A stretch of DNA of 64,000 bases from Palsa-504 sp963790065 (GTDB taxonomy: Bacteria; Actinomycetota; Actinomycetes; Streptosporangiales; Streptosporangiaceae), in contig CAWBNK010000020.1 of the NCBI GenBank assembly GCA_963790065.1, positions 215,486 through 279,485 of the forward strand. Reading direction: 5' to 3'. Under the pieces are notes generated by a model. It was given only the letters and a program-made list of their open reading frames with translations. It did no database searches and was not told the DNA's origin. Of the stretch, positions 46,986 to 56,222 are shown one piece after another (within the stretch, counting starts at the first letter, position 1; every line of letters starts with the position of its first letter). Made by a program: the position numbers and the translations under genes.

Positions 46986-48371
46986 ATGCGAAACGGGGAG
47001 GTGTCGTTCTGGTGGCAGGCCCGCGGGCTGCCGCCCCGGCGGCCGCCGCTGCCCGGCAGCACCGACGCCGACGTCGCCATCGTGGGCGCGGGGTACACCG
47101 GCCTGTGGACCGCGTACTACCTCAAGCGCGCCGACCCGGGCCTGCGGGTGGTGGTGCTCGAGCAGCACTTCGCCGGCTACGGCGCCTCGGGCCGCAACGG
47201 TGGCTGGATCACCGCCACCCTGCCCGGATCCCGGGCCCGCTACGCCCGGGGTCCGCAGGGCCGGGCGGGCGTCCGCGAGCTCGAACGGCAGCTGCGCGAG
47301 ACCGTGGACGAGGTGGCCCGGGTCGGCCAGGCCGAGGGCATCGACGCCGGCCTGGTCAAGGGCGGCACGCTGAGCGTGGCCACCTCGGCGGCGCAGGACG
47401 CCCGGCTGCGCCAGCGGCTGGAGGCCGAACGTGGCTGGGGCGACGGGCCAGGGATCGTTCGGTACCTAGAAAAAGATGAACTGGCGGCCAGAGTGCAGGT
47501 GACCGGGGCCATCGGGGCCCTGTACTGGCCGGACTGCGCCCGGGTGCAGCCGGCCAGCCTGGCCGCGGGCCTGGCCGAGACGGTGGCCGGCGCCGGGGTC
47601 TCGCTCTATGAGGACACCCCGGTGCGGTCGATCTCGGCCGGCCTGGCCCGCACCGACGCGGGCGACGTGCGCGCGCCGTTCGTGCTGCGCTGCACCGAGG
47701 GGTTCACGGCGGACCTGCCCGGCCAGCACCGCACGCTGCTGCCGATGAACAGCTCCATGATCGTCACCGGGCCGCTTTCCGAGGCGGCCTGGAAGACCAT
47801 CGGCTGGGACGGCTGCGAGACGCTCGGCGACGAGGCGCACGCCTATATCTACGCGCAGCGGACCGCGGACGGCCGGATCGCGCTGGGTGGGCGGGGTGTC
47901 CCGTACCGGTTCGGTTCCGGGCTCGACCACGACGGCGCGGTCGCGGACTCGACCATCGCCCAGCTGGGCCGGATCCTGCGCCGCATGTTCCCGGCGGCCG
48001 CCGGGGCGGGCCTGGACCATGCCTGGTGCGGGGTGCTCGGCGTGCCCAGGGACTGGTGCGCCACGGTCACGATGGACCCGCGCACCGGCCTGGGCTGGGC
48101 GGGCGGCTACTCCGGCCATGGGGTGGCCGCGGCCAACCTGGCCGGGCGGACGCTCGCCGACCTGGTCCGCGGGGTGGACAGCCCGCTCACCGCCCTGCCC
48201 TGGGTCGGCCACCGGTGCCCGCGCTGGGAGCCCGAGCCCGCGCGCTGGGCCGGGGTGCGTGGCCTGTACGCGCTGTACCGGACGGCGGACCGGCTGGAAA
48301 CCACGGGCCGTTCGGGCCGGACCTCACTGCTGGCCCGCGCGGGCGACGTGATCTCGGGTATCCCGCACTAG
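46986..48371 (+). CDS. FAD-dependent oxidoreductase (DAO/DadA family)
   Basis: 461 residues from the ATG at 46986; the frame is open further upstream. Dinucleotide-binding VAIVGAGYTGLWTAYYLKRA, the RNGGW motif near residue 75 and the C-terminal GWAGGYSGHGVAAANLAGR place it among gamma-glutamylputrescine/amine oxidase-like DAO flavoproteins. Substrate unknown. Stands alone between divergent and convergent genes. Confidence 0.88.
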   Translation: MRNGEVSFWWQARGLPPRRPPLPGSTDADVAIVGAGYTGLWTAYYLKRADPGLRVVVLEQHFAGYGASGRNGGWITATLPGSRARYARGPQGRAGVRELERQLRETVDEVARVGQAEGIDAGLVKGGTLSVATSAAQDARLRQRLEAERGWGDGPGIVRYLEKDELAARVQVTGAIGALYWPDCARVQPASLAAGLAETVAGAGVSLYEDTPVRSISAGLARTDAGDVRAPFVLRCTEGFTADLPGQHRTLLPMNSSMIVTGPLSEAAWKTIGWDGCETLGDEAHAYIYAQRTADGRIALGGRGVPYRFGSGLDHDGAVADSTIAQLGRILRRMFPAAAGAGLDHAWCGVLGVPRDWCATVTMDPRTGLGWAGGYSGHGVAAANLAGRTLADLVRGVDSPLTALPWVGHRCPRWEPEPARWAGVRGLYALYRTADRLETTGRSGRTSLLARAGDVISGIPH

Positions 48372-48416
48372 TTTGTTTGACCGGCGGCAGATGCGCTGGT
48401 TACCCTCATTTTCACC

Positions 48417-49595
48417 ATGATTATTTGGTTCACGGCTAGAAAACTCAAAGTATTGATGGTGCTGGTGGGCATTACGCTCGGCCTGACACTGAGCTGGTCG
48501 CACCTGCCGCACGTCGCCTTCGTCATCGGCATCAGCATTATCTTCTGCATCGGGCTGCTGGTCTATTTGATCAAGAACTCCTTGACCCAGACCAGCCAGG
48601 CCAGTGGTAGCGCCGGCCAGGCGAGGCGCGCCCGTTCGGACCGGACCGAGGGGGGCGCCCGTTCGGCCCGGGCCGAGGCTCGCGCCCGCAAGCGCGGCGA
48701 CCTACTGCACCCGGACGCCACCGTGACCCTGTCCGACGAGCGCGCGGCCGCGGGCGTCGATGACGTCTTCGCCAAGCTGAATAGCGAACTCGTCGGCCTG
48801 GTCCCGGTCAAGAAGAAGGTCGAAGAGGTCGCCGCGCTGCTGCTCGTGGACCGGGTCCGGCAGCGGTTCGGGCTCGCGGCGCCGCGGCCGAACCTGCACA
48901 TGTGCTTCACCGGCGCGCCGGGCACCGGCAAGACCACGGTGGCGCTGCAGATGGCGGACCTGCTGCGGCAGCTCGGCTACCTGGAAAGGGGCCACCTGGT
49001 CCACGTCATGCGCGACAACCTGGTCGGGCAGTACATCGGGCATACCGCGCCGAAGACGAAGCGCGTCCTGGAGCGGGCCATGGGCGGGGTCCTGTTCATC
49101 GACGAGGCGTACTACCTGTACCGGGCCGACGACTCCAAGGACTACGGCCAGGAGTGCATCGACATCCTGCTGCAGGTCATGGAGAACAACCGGGACAAGC
49201 TCGTGGTCATCCTGGCCGGCTACAAGGACCGGATGGACGAATTCTTCGAGTGCAACCCGGGCATGGGCTCGCGGATCGCCCACCACCTCGACTTCGCCCC
49301 GTACGAGCTCGACGAGCTGGTGGCCATCGGGCGCGGGATGCTGAAGCGGTCGTCCTATTACCTGTCCGACCCGGCCGAGCTGGCCTTCCGCGACTACCTG
49401 ACCGCCCGGATGGGGCACCCCCAGTTCGCCAACGCCCGCAGCGTCCGTAACGAGCTGGAGCGGGCCCGGCTGCGGCACGCCCACCGGCTGGCCGGCGACC
49501 CGCACCTGAGCCGGAGCAAGGACGACCTGATGCGGATCGAGCCGATGGACATCCTGGCCACCCCGGTGCTTTCCGCGGCGATCACCGACCAGTAA
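48417..49595 (+). CDS. Membrane-anchored CbbX-like AAA+ protein
   Basis: 392 residues. Residues about 1-57 hold two transmembrane segments (VLMVLVGITLGLTLSW; VAFVIGISIIFCIGLLVYLI), then a basic linker. The AAA+ module matches CbbX, the red-type Rubisco activase, closely: Walker A GAPGTGKTT, LVGQYIGHTAPKTKRVLERA, Walker B GGVLFIDEAYYLY and the arginine-finger region GMGSRIAHHLDF, with NARSVRNELERARLR. No Rubisco gene is in the window, and CbbX itself is soluble, so this is a membrane remodeller of another target. Confidence 0.85.
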   Translation: MIIWFTARKLKVLMVLVGITLGLTLSWSHLPHVAFVIGISIIFCIGLLVYLIKNSLTQTSQASGSAGQARRARSDRTEGGARSARAEARARKRGDLLHPDATVTLSDERAAAGVDDVFAKLNSELVGLVPVKKKVEEVAALLLVDRVRQRFGLAAPRPNLHMCFTGAPGTGKTTVALQMADLLRQLGYLERGHLVHVMRDNLVGQYIGHTAPKTKRVLERAMGGVLFIDEAYYLYRADDSKDYGQECIDILLQVMENNRDKLVVILAGYKDRMDEFFECNPGMGSRIAHHLDFAPYELDELVAIGRGMLKRSSYYLSDPAELAFRDYLTARMGHPQFANARSVRNELERARLRHAHRLAGDPHLSRSKDDLMRIEPMDILATPVLSAAITDQ

Positions 49596-49597
49596 CC

Positions 49598-50323
49598 TCA
49601 GGCCGCGGCGGATCCTGGCTGGACGAGGGCGGCGTTCTCGCGCTCGAGGGCCTTGGCCACGCCGCTGTGCCAGCCGCCGGCGACGGCCTGGGACATCGGG
49701 TCGGGGAAGATGTCCTCCTCCCCGTTCGCCACGCCGTCGAAGATGGCGCGCGCGACCGCTGCCGGGGTGGCCTTGGGTATCTCGAAGCCGCGGGTCATGT
49801 CCGTGTCGACCGGGCCGGTCAGGACCGCGTGCACCCGTATCCCTCGTGCGGCCAGCAGGGCGCGCAGCGACTGGGTCAGGTTGAACGCAGCCGCCTTGGA
49901 GATCGCGTAGGCCGGGGTGAGGGGCAGCGGCGCCAGGGCCATCAGCGACACGTTGTTGACGATGGCGCCCCGGGAACGCGTCAGCAGCGGCAGGAAGGCC
50001 TGGGTCACGCCGTAGGTGCCGAACAGGTTGACCGCGAGGTGCCGTTCGAGCACGGCGCGGTCGCTCAGGTCGTCGTACAGGGCGATGCCGGCGTTGTTGA
50101 TGAGGATGTCCAGGGACTCGATCTGGCCGGCCGCGGCCTGCGTCTGCGCCGCGCTGGTCACGTCCAGCGCCAGCGGCGTGACCCGGTGGTCCTGATGGGC
50201 CAGCGGCTGGCGCGTGCCGGCGTACACGCGCTGCGCGCCCCGGCTCAGCGCCTCGTCGACCAGCGCCCGCCCGATGCCGCGGTTGGCCCCGGTGATCAGG
50301 ATCGTCTTTCCGTTGATGGTCAT
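49598..50323 (-). CDS. Short-chain dehydrogenase/reductase
   Basis: 241 residues. Cofactor motif TGANRGIGRA, NNAGIALYD, catalytic Ser in NNVSLMA and YxxxK in YAISKAAAF. Classical SDR using NAD(P)H; substrate unknown. Start ATG 50323 with AAGGAG, not the upstream 50470. Confidence 0.9.
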   Translation of the reverse strand: MTINGKTILITGANRGIGRALVDEALSRGAQRVYAGTRQPLAHQDHRVTPLALDVTSAAQTQAAAGQIESLDILINNAGIALYDDLSDRAVLERHLAVNLFGTYGVTQAFLPLLTRSRGAIVNNVSLMALAPLPLTPAYAISKAAAFNLTQSLRALLAARGIRVHAVLTGPVDTDMTRGFEIPKATPAAVARAIFDGVANGEEDIFPDPMSQAVAGGWHSGVAKALERENAALVQPGSAAA

Positions 50324-50478
50324 GACCGTTGCTCCTTGTGCCTTCTGGGTGCCGCCGGTCTGGCGGCGCACAGATATAGACCAGGCGCAGGCCCGGGATT
50401 CGCCGCGGCGGACATCTCTAGGGCACAGCAACCTGGGGCAGGTCCGGCTGCTTGACGGGTGGGGGTGCATGGACGGAC

Positions 50479-51057
50479 TCAGACATGCAGGGCGGGCCGG
50501 TAGATGAGCTGTTGGATGCTGCCGTCGAGCGTCCGGCTCTCGACCAGCTCCAGGTCGAAGTCGGCCGCACCGGCGAAGATCGGGTCCTGTCCGGTCTGAC
50601 CGGTGATGACAGGGAAGAGTGTCACCTGCACGCGGTCGACCAGGCCGGCGGCCATCAGCGCCCGGTTCATCGACAGGCTGCCGTGCGAGCGCAACGGCAC
50701 CCCGGACTCCTTCTTGAGCCGGGCGACGACGTCGACGGCGTCACCGCTCACGACGGTCGCGTCCGGCCAGTCGAGCGGTCCTTCCAGCGTGCTCGACACC
50801 ACCGTGGCCGGCAGGCTCCTCATCCGGGTGACCCATGGGTCACCCAGGCCGGACTCCTCGGTGCCCGAGGCCAGCATCCGCGCGAATGCCCGGTAGGTGT
50901 TGGCCCCGAAGACCATCCGCTGCTCCGCGCCGTACAAGGCGAGGCGGTGGTCGAGCAGCTCGGGGCCTTGCTTGCCCCAGTAGCCGGTCCAGTTGCCGCT
51001 GGCGGCGCCGTAGCCGTCGAGGCTGGAAAATACGTCGAAGGTGTAGGTAGCGGTCAT
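50479..51057 (-). CDS. RibD C-terminal-type (dihydrofolate reductase-like) reductase
   Basis: 192 residues. Begins TYTFDVFSSLDGYGAASGNW and contains RMVFGANTYRAFARML and a C-terminal LVDRVQVTLFPVITGQTG, the pattern of RibD-C/DHFR-like flavin or pterin reductases common in actinomycetes. Specific substrate unknown. Confidence 0.88.
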   Translation of the reverse strand: MTATYTFDVFSSLDGYGAASGNWTGYWGKQGPELLDHRLALYGAEQRMVFGANTYRAFARMLASGTEESGLGDPWVTRMRSLPATVVSSTLEGPLDWPDATVVSGDAVDVVARLKKESGVPLRSHGSLSMNRALMAAGLVDRVQVTLFPVITGQTGQDPIFAGAADFDLELVESRTLDGSIQQLIYRPALHV

Positions 51058-51115
51058 GATGCTCCTCGCGTGCGGTTGATCGGGTGCAGGTACGCACTGG
51101 AAACCACGGCGAAAC

Positions 51116-51277
51116 TCATCGCCGCTGGACTCCTGGAGTCCAGCCGCCCCGGATGCGGCCCCAGGACCTGACCACGGCCAAGGCGGTGACGAAGATCAGC
51201 ATGGTCGGCACCAGGGCGGCCGAGAAGAAGAGCGTGGCACGCGGATCCACAAGTGTTAACTGTTCCTCAGGATTCAT
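51116..51277 (-). CDS. 53-residue single-pass membrane protein
   Basis: MNPEEQLTLVDPRATLFFSA leads into a hydrophobic helix (AALVPTMLIFVTALAVV) and a basic tail (RSWGRIRGGW). No clear ribosome site. It fills the space between the RibD-like and sigma-factor genes. Support is hydrophobicity and the positive-inside tail only. Confidence 0.45.
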   Translation of the reverse strand: MNPEEQLTLVDPRATLFFSAALVPTMLIFVTALAVVRSWGRIRGGWTPGVQRR

Positions 51278-51416
51278 CGCCGCCAGGGTAACCCCGCCAT
51301 TAATGATCTTTTAGGTCCAATCACTGCCTGATAGGCGAGTCCAATCGACCCACCCGGATGCGCCCGGGCAGGGCGCCTGCCCCAGCCGAGTCCGTAACCT
51401 CCGCAATCAAAGATCT

Positions 51417-52385
51417 TTAGGGCACAGCAATCTGGGGCAGGCCGAACGAGCCGAACAGAGTCGGGTCCGTGAACACGACGATCCGCGCGATCCCCGTGGC
51501 GGTGACCGTGGGCACCTGCAGCGCGTGCGCGTGGAACGCCCCGTCGGCTTCGCGCCGGTAGACCGCGAAGGCCGGCTGGGTGTTGGTCAGGACCGGTACC
51601 AGCCGGAGCTGCCCGGGCCCGGTGAACAGGTACGAGCCGATGAAGCCGGTCACCGCCTGGCGGCCGGCGAACCAGGTCAGCTGCGGCGGCATTTCCAGCG
51701 CCACGTCCTCGCGCAGCAGTTCGGCCAGGGCGCGGGCGTCGGCGTTCTCGATGGCCATGGCGAACCGGTCCAGCAGCGCCCGCCGGTCCGGTTCGGCGGG
51801 CTCGGCCAGCTCATCCTCGGCGGGCAGCGCCTCGGCCAGCTGGGCCCGGGCCCGTCGCAGGCCGCTGTTGACCGCGGTGGTGGTGGTGCCCAGCAGGTCC
51901 GCCACCTCGGCGGCCGGCCACTGCAGTACGTCCCGCATGATCAGCATCGCGCGCTGCCGGGCGGACAGGTACTGCAGCGCCGCGACGAAGGCCAGCCGGA
52001 TGCCGGCCCGGGAGGCGGTCACCGCGGCCGGGTCGTCGTACTCCCCGGCCAGCAGCGCGTCGGGCAGCGGCTGCAGCCACGGCACATCCGGGCCCGCCAC
52101 CAGCGGCGCTTCCGGGTTGTCGCTCGGCGCGCCCAGCCCGGACGGCAGCGGCCGCCGGCCGCGGCGGTCGATCGCGGTCAGGCATGCGTTGGTGGCGATC
52201 CGGTACAGCCAGGTCCGCACCGACGAACGGCCCTCGAACGCGTCATAGGACCGCCAGGCGCGCAGGAACGTCTCCTGCACCAGATCCTCGGCCTCTTCGG
52301 CCGAACCCAGCATCCGGTAGCAGTGCGCCAGCAGCTCACCCCGGAACCGGCCGGTGAGACCGGTGAAATCCTCGCTGACCGTCAT
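51417..52385 (-). CDS. ECF sigma factor with C-terminal SnoaL-like domain
   Basis: 322 residues. Regions 2 and 4 are intact (LLAHCYRMLGSAEEAEDLVQ; YLSARQRAMLIMRDVLQWPA; LGTTTTAVNSGLRRARAQLA). About 115 further residues form a SnoaL/NTF2-like fold (LLDRFAMAIENADARALAEL and onward), as in SigG/ECF41-56-type factors where this domain regulates activity in place of an anti-sigma factor. Start at 52385; the longer open frame to 52616 is unlikely. Confidence 0.88.
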   Translation of the reverse strand: MTVSEDFTGLTGRFRGELLAHCYRMLGSAEEAEDLVQETFLRAWRSYDAFEGRSSVRTWLYRIATNACLTAIDRRGRRPLPSGLGAPSDNPEAPLVAGPDVPWLQPLPDALLAGEYDDPAAVTASRAGIRLAFVAALQYLSARQRAMLIMRDVLQWPAAEVADLLGTTTTAVNSGLRRARAQLAEALPAEDELAEPAEPDRRALLDRFAMAIENADARALAELLREDVALEMPPQLTWFAGRQAVTGFIGSYLFTGPGQLRLVPVLTNTQPAFAVYRREADGAFHAHALQVPTVTATGIARIVVFTDPTLFGSFGLPQIAVP

Positions 52386-52516
52386 CGGCTTACCCCAAAC
52401 TTGCCCGCGCGAGCGCCAGCGGACCGCTGGCCGCTTATATAGACCAGGCCGCCGCCGCGGAATCGCCGCGAGCGCGGCCCGGACTAAGGCGGTATTTTCG
52501 CCGCCGCTCAGATTGA

Positions 52517-54148
52517 TTATCCAGAGGGCGACGGCCGGGATCTGTACCCGGCGGGATGTCCGCCGTTGCGGCCGGACCGCGAGGCTCGCGAGGTGGCGCG
52601 GCTGGCCGGGCGGCACGGATCGGCGGCCGGGACGAGGTGGCGGCCACGCCCCAGGCTGGTTCTCCTGGCCGGGTGCACCGGATTCATGAACGCCAGACTC
52701 GCCCGGTTCCGGTGGCGGTACCGCTCGCGGGCGGCGGGCGCCGGCAGCGGGCGGCCGTTCACCACTACGTCACCGGATCGCGAGTGACCTGGTTCGCCGA
52801 GCGCCGGACAGCCGCGCGGCGGCCGCTGCGGTCGCGGCGGCCGTGGCAGCGAGGTCACGCGCCGCCAGCTGAGGGTCAGGGCGAAGGCCGCCACCGCGCC
52901 GATCCCGCCGCCCACGGCCACGACGGACTCCGGGGTCACCACCTCGGCGGCGGCGCCGGCCCCCACGAACGCGGCCCCCTGGGCGACGACGACGCCCATG
53001 CTCGCGATGCCGAACGCCTGGGCCCGCCGCTCGTCCGGCACCCTGACCACGAAGGCGGTGTTGACCGCGAGCTGATAGGTGCCGGCCGCGGCCGCAGCCG
53101 AGAAGATCACCAGCGAAACAGCCAGGCCCGGGCGGAGCGCGGTCAGGACGAGGATGGCGCACGTGGCCATGGCCAGCGGCCCCATCAGCGCCAGCCGCAG
53201 GCGGGGGCTGACGAACCGGCTGAACAGCGGCGTGGCGATCGCCGTGGCGGCTGCCGTGGACGCGAGCACCAGCCCGGTGGCGACCGGGCCGCCGCCGAGC
53301 CGGGCGGCATAGGGGGCGGCGATGCCCTGCGGGATCGTGTAGAAGACCACCAGCCAGCCGAGCAGCACGAGGGTCCGCAGCGCCCGGTCGCCGAACACCA
53401 GCCGTAGCCCGGCGGCCGCCCGTCGCAGCGGCGAGCCGGGACTGGCGTCCGGGCGGGCCACGGCGGGCCTGGCCCGGGTGCCTAGCCCGATGAGCAGGCC
53501 GGAGATCACGAACGTCACCGAATCGATGAGCAGCGAGGGCCGCACGCCGAGGAGGGTAACGGTGGCTCCCCCGACCGCCGCGCCTGCCACCTCGGCGGTA
53601 AGGTACGTGGTCTGGATCACCGCGGTGCCCAGGGCGTAGTGCTCGCCGGGCAGGATGCCCGGGGTGATCGAGGCGCGGGCCGACTCGAACGGCGAGGCGA
53701 ACATCGTGGCCGCGAACAGCAGCAGGACCAGTGCCGCCACCGGCATACCGGGCACCGCCATCGCCGCGACCAAGATGGCGCGGACCGCATCGCAGGCCAC
53801 CATCACCGACCGGCGCGGGCGGCGGTCGGCCAGGTCGGCGAGGAACAGGCCGCCGATCACCCAGGGCAGGTACCCGGCCGCATAGGCCAGGGCGGCCAGC
53901 AGCGGCAACCGGGTCCGGTCGTAGACCAGCACCGCCAGCGCGACCAGGGCCAGGCGATCACCCGCCGCGGACAAGATGACCGACGACCACACGGCCCGGA
54001 ACTCACGTACCGCGAATACATCGCGGAACGTAGCGCGCGGCGTGGGGGTGGCCTTCACCGTCGAGGTCGGCCGCTGGCGGCCAGGCGAACGCGGAATGCA
54101 GGCCATCTCCGGAGTTCGTTCATCACGCCAGCCGTCCGCATGAGGCAT
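52517..54148 (-). CDS. MFS transporter with a long C-terminal tail
   Basis: Twelve predicted transmembrane segments in about 400 residues. It begins FRDVFAVREFRAVWSSVILS and carries the loop-2 motif LADLADRRPRRSVMV typical of MFS efflux proteins. After the last helix (VAAFALTLSWRRVTSLPRPP) the frame runs on for about 120 polar, Arg/Pro-rich residues with no recognisable domain. Either a true tail or a lost stop codon. The start is uncertain (54148 or 54106). Confidence 0.8.
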   Translation of the reverse strand: MPHADGWRDERTPEMACIPRSPGRQRPTSTVKATPTPRATFRDVFAVREFRAVWSSVILSAAGDRLALVALAVLVYDRTRLPLLAALAYAAGYLPWVIGGLFLADLADRRPRRSVMVACDAVRAILVAAMAVPGMPVAALVLLLFAATMFASPFESARASITPGILPGEHYALGTAVIQTTYLTAEVAGAAVGGATVTLLGVRPSLLIDSVTFVISGLLIGLGTRARPAVARPDASPGSPLRRAAAGLRLVFGDRALRTLVLLGWLVVFYTIPQGIAAPYAARLGGGPVATGLVLASTAAATAIATPLFSRFVSPRLRLALMGPLAMATCAILVLTALRPGLAVSLVIFSAAAAAGTYQLAVNTAFVVRVPDERRAQAFGIASMGVVVAQGAAFVGAGAAAEVVTPESVVAVGGGIGAVAAFALTLSWRRVTSLPRPPRPQRPPRGCPALGEPGHSRSGDVVVNGRPLPAPAARERYRHRNRASLAFMNPVHPARRTSLGRGRHLVPAADPCRPASRATSRASRSGRNGGHPAGYRSRPSPSG

Positions 54149-54349
54149 GCCACGCCGGCCAGGCCGGCGGGCGGGCGGCTCATATTCATCCGAGCCGATT
54201 CCCTGGCACCATTCACCGTCGGCCGGTCGCTTAGCGCAACACAACGAGATGCATTAGTCACTAAAATGGCTAGCCGTGACTGTGCGAATACGACTACATT
54301 TAGCTATTTCGACCTATTGCCCTGATTCGATATCTGTGTCCGCTTTCGC

Positions 54350-54483
54350 GTATCTGTCCATCCAGCAGAGCCGGCTCAGGCCAGGCCCTCGCCGATGAAA
54401 GACAGGGTGAGCTCCTCGAGCTGATCGCCGCCGCCGACGTCACGATCGGCGAGACGCTCATGGCCAAGGGCCTGGCCGGCTGA
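54350..54483 (+). pseudogene. Possible 3' fragment of a lost gene
   Basis: A frame without a start ends GQALADERQGELLELIAAAD, VTIGETLMAKGLAG and TGA at 54481-54483. The helical, conserved-looking composition suggests the C-terminus of a former protein. The 150 bases before it are unusually AT-rich and hold no gene. Confidence 0.3.
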
Positions 54484-54509
54484 CCGCAGCCGGAATCGCC
54501 GCGGTCGGC

Positions 54510-55307
54510 TCAGTGTTCGGCAGTGCCGAGATCGTCGGAGCGTCCGGCGGCGAGCCGCGACCACTGGGCGATGGGGCGCCCGCCCGGCCACGCTGGCACT
54601 GGCGGCCAATCGGGCGCGCCGCCGTCGGTCCGGGTGATGGAGCACTGCTGTGGCCAGCCGGGAGGCGAGTCCTCCCAGGTCTCCTGGCGTCCGTACACGG
54701 TGAGGTCCATGAGCGCGTAGCTGTAGTCCATGGCCTCGGCGCCGCGGCGCTTGGTCCAGTAGGTTTCGAAGACGCGGTCGCCGTCCCGTACGTAGCACAC
54801 CAGGTGGAACAGGCCGACCTGGCGCCCGGCCAGAAGCGCGTCGAGGGAGGCCTGGGCCGAGTACCACGGCATGTCCCAGCCCATGAAGTCGCGGTAGCGC
54901 ACGCTCTCGTCGTAGGGACCCTGGCACAAGACCGCGTAGCTGATGTCGCGGGAATGCAGGAAGGACAGCTCCGCGACCTGGGTGGTGACCCAGGTGCAGC
55001 CCTCGCACTGCTCCGCCGCAGGATGACCTGCCCGCCACATGAAGTAGTAGGCGATCAGCTGCCGGCGCCCCTCGAACGCGTCGAGCAGAGTGATCGGCCC
55101 GCGCGGCCCGGTCAGCGGGAGGCTGGCGTCTACGTCGACCATGGGCAGGCGCCGCCGGGCCGCGGCGATCGCGTCGCCTTCGCGGGTGTGCGCCTTCTCC
55201 CGGACCCGCAGCCGGTCCAGTTCGGCCTGGAAGGTGGCCCGGTCGACGACCGAGGGCAGGCCCGGTGCGCTGGTCCCCGGCCCGCCGGGGTCTGCTGGTT
55301 CAGTCAT
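54510..55307 (-). CDS. DUF899 thioredoxin-like protein
   Basis: 265 residues. Contains LIAYYFMWRAGHPAAEQCEG, CEGCTW, and GWDMPWYSA, the thioredoxin-fold DUF899 pattern with a CxxC-like site. Last gene of the three-gene operon behind the SRPBCC and ArsR genes, with eight bases of overlap. Function unknown. Confidence 0.88.
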   Translation of the reverse strand: MTEPADPGGPGTSAPGLPSVVDRATFQAELDRLRVREKAHTREGDAIAAARRRLPMVDVDASLPLTGPRGPITLLDAFEGRRQLIAYYFMWRAGHPAAEQCEGCTWVTTQVAELSFLHSRDISYAVLCQGPYDESVRYRDFMGWDMPWYSAQASLDALLAGRQVGLFHLVCYVRDGDRVFETYWTKRRGAEAMDYSYALMDLTVYGRQETWEDSPPGWPQQCSITRTDGGAPDWPPVPAWPGGRPIAQWSRLAAGRSDDLGTAEH

Positions 55308-55653
55308 GACGGTCCCTCTTCTGGTTTTCTGCGTGCGCCGCTTCGGCGAGCCGCTTGATCGTGTCGAGCCGCCGGTCCCATTGCACGGCCAGGTCAGCCA
55401 GGGCCCGGGCGGCCTGGTCGAGGCGGTCGGCTTCCACCTGGTAGAGAACCTCCCGGCCCTGTTTGCGCCGGCTGATCAACCCAGCCTGTTCCAGCACGAC
55501 CAGATGCTTGGAGACCGCCTGGCGGGTGAAGGGCACGTGGCCGGCCAGCCAGCTGGCGCTGACCGCACCGTTGCTGACGACGAGGTCGAGGACCCGGCGG
55601 CGAGACGGGTCGGCGATGGCTGACCACAGCTCGTCATCGGCCTGCGCGGTCAT
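55300..55653 (-). CDS. ArsR-type winged-helix regulator
   Basis: 117 residues. Winged helix with LWSAIADPSRRRVLDLVVSN, AGHVPFTRQAVSKHLVVLEQ (recognition helix) and RKQGREVLYQVEADRL (wing). No metal-binding Cys cluster. ArsR proteins paired with AHSA1/SRPBCC genes form a frequent actinobacterial module. Probable ligand of the TGCAAC-N5-GTTGCA operators in front of the operon. Confidence 0.92.
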   Translation of the reverse strand: MTAQADDELWSAIADPSRRRVLDLVVSNGAVSASWLAGHVPFTRQAVSKHLVVLEQAGLISRRKQGREVLYQVEADRLDQAARALADLAVQWDRRLDTIKRLAEAAHAENQKRDRHD

Positions 55654-56096
55654 CCCGATCGGCGTTTCGCGAGCAACGTGGCCAGGCGATCCAGGTACTC
55701 GCCCCAGCCGTCCCGGTGCTCGTCGGCATAGCGCTGTTTCTCGGCGTCGGGCCAGGCGAGCAGTTCATGGCCGCTTTCGACCACCCGAAGACGGGTCCGT
55801 TCGTCGCCCTCGGGCGTCAGGGTGAACTCGACGAGCATCGAATTGCCGGCCACCGGCTCTTCCCCGCGGGGGTGGTTCCAGCGGAATGAGAAGCGGGTCG
55901 GCGGATCGACCGTCTCCACGACGACCGGGCCGCCCTGGTCCCCGAACTCCATGTAGCCATGGGCGCCGGGCTCGATCACCAGGTCCACCCGGTCGGCGAA
56001 CCACTGACTCATCTGGTCGGGCTCGGTGACGGTGCGCCACACCACCCCCACCGGCGCCTCGATCAGAACGTCCCGGTCGATCACTAGGTCTGCCAT
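55650..56096 (-). CDS. SRPBCC/AHSA1-family protein
   Basis: 148 residues with the Bet v1-like fold: IDRDVLIEAPVGVVWRTVTE, WFADRVDLVIEPGAHGYMEF, FSFRWNHPRG and HRDGWGEYLDRLATLL. Binds a hydrophobic ligand or acts as an Hsp90-activator-like domain. Start ATG 56096 (AAGGAG). First gene of the operon, ATGA-overlapped with the ArsR gene. Confidence 0.9.
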   Translation of the reverse strand: MADLVIDRDVLIEAPVGVVWRTVTEPDQMSQWFADRVDLVIEPGAHGYMEFGDQGGPVVVETVDPPTRFSFRWNHPRGEEPVAGNSMLVEFTLTPEGDERTRLRVVESGHELLAWPDAEKQRYADEHRDGWGEYLDRLATLLAKRRSG

Positions 56097-56154
56097 CAGT
56101 ACTCGCTCCTTCCCTCTCGAACTGCAACCAACGGTAGCGCGTCGCCGAATGATC

Positions 56155-56203
56155 TGCAACCGTTAGTTGCATATTTCTGAGAGAAGTGCAACTATTGGTT
56201 GCA
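56155..56203. promoter_or_regulatory. Two operator palindromes between divergent genes
   Basis: TGCAAC-N5-GTTGCA at 56155-56171 and again at 56187-56203, centres 32 bases apart (about three DNA turns), with a half-site TGCAACC at 56123. They lie between the SRPBCC-ArsR-DUF899 operon and the MFS gene, so one repressor could control both. Confidence 0.65.
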
Positions 56204-56222
56204 TATCAAGGAGGAGGAAGAC

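Noticed and set aside
48417..49595. Carbon-fixation (cbb) gene cluster
   Set aside because: Only the CbbX-like protein is present, with a membrane anchor. No Rubisco or phosphoribulokinase gene is nearby.
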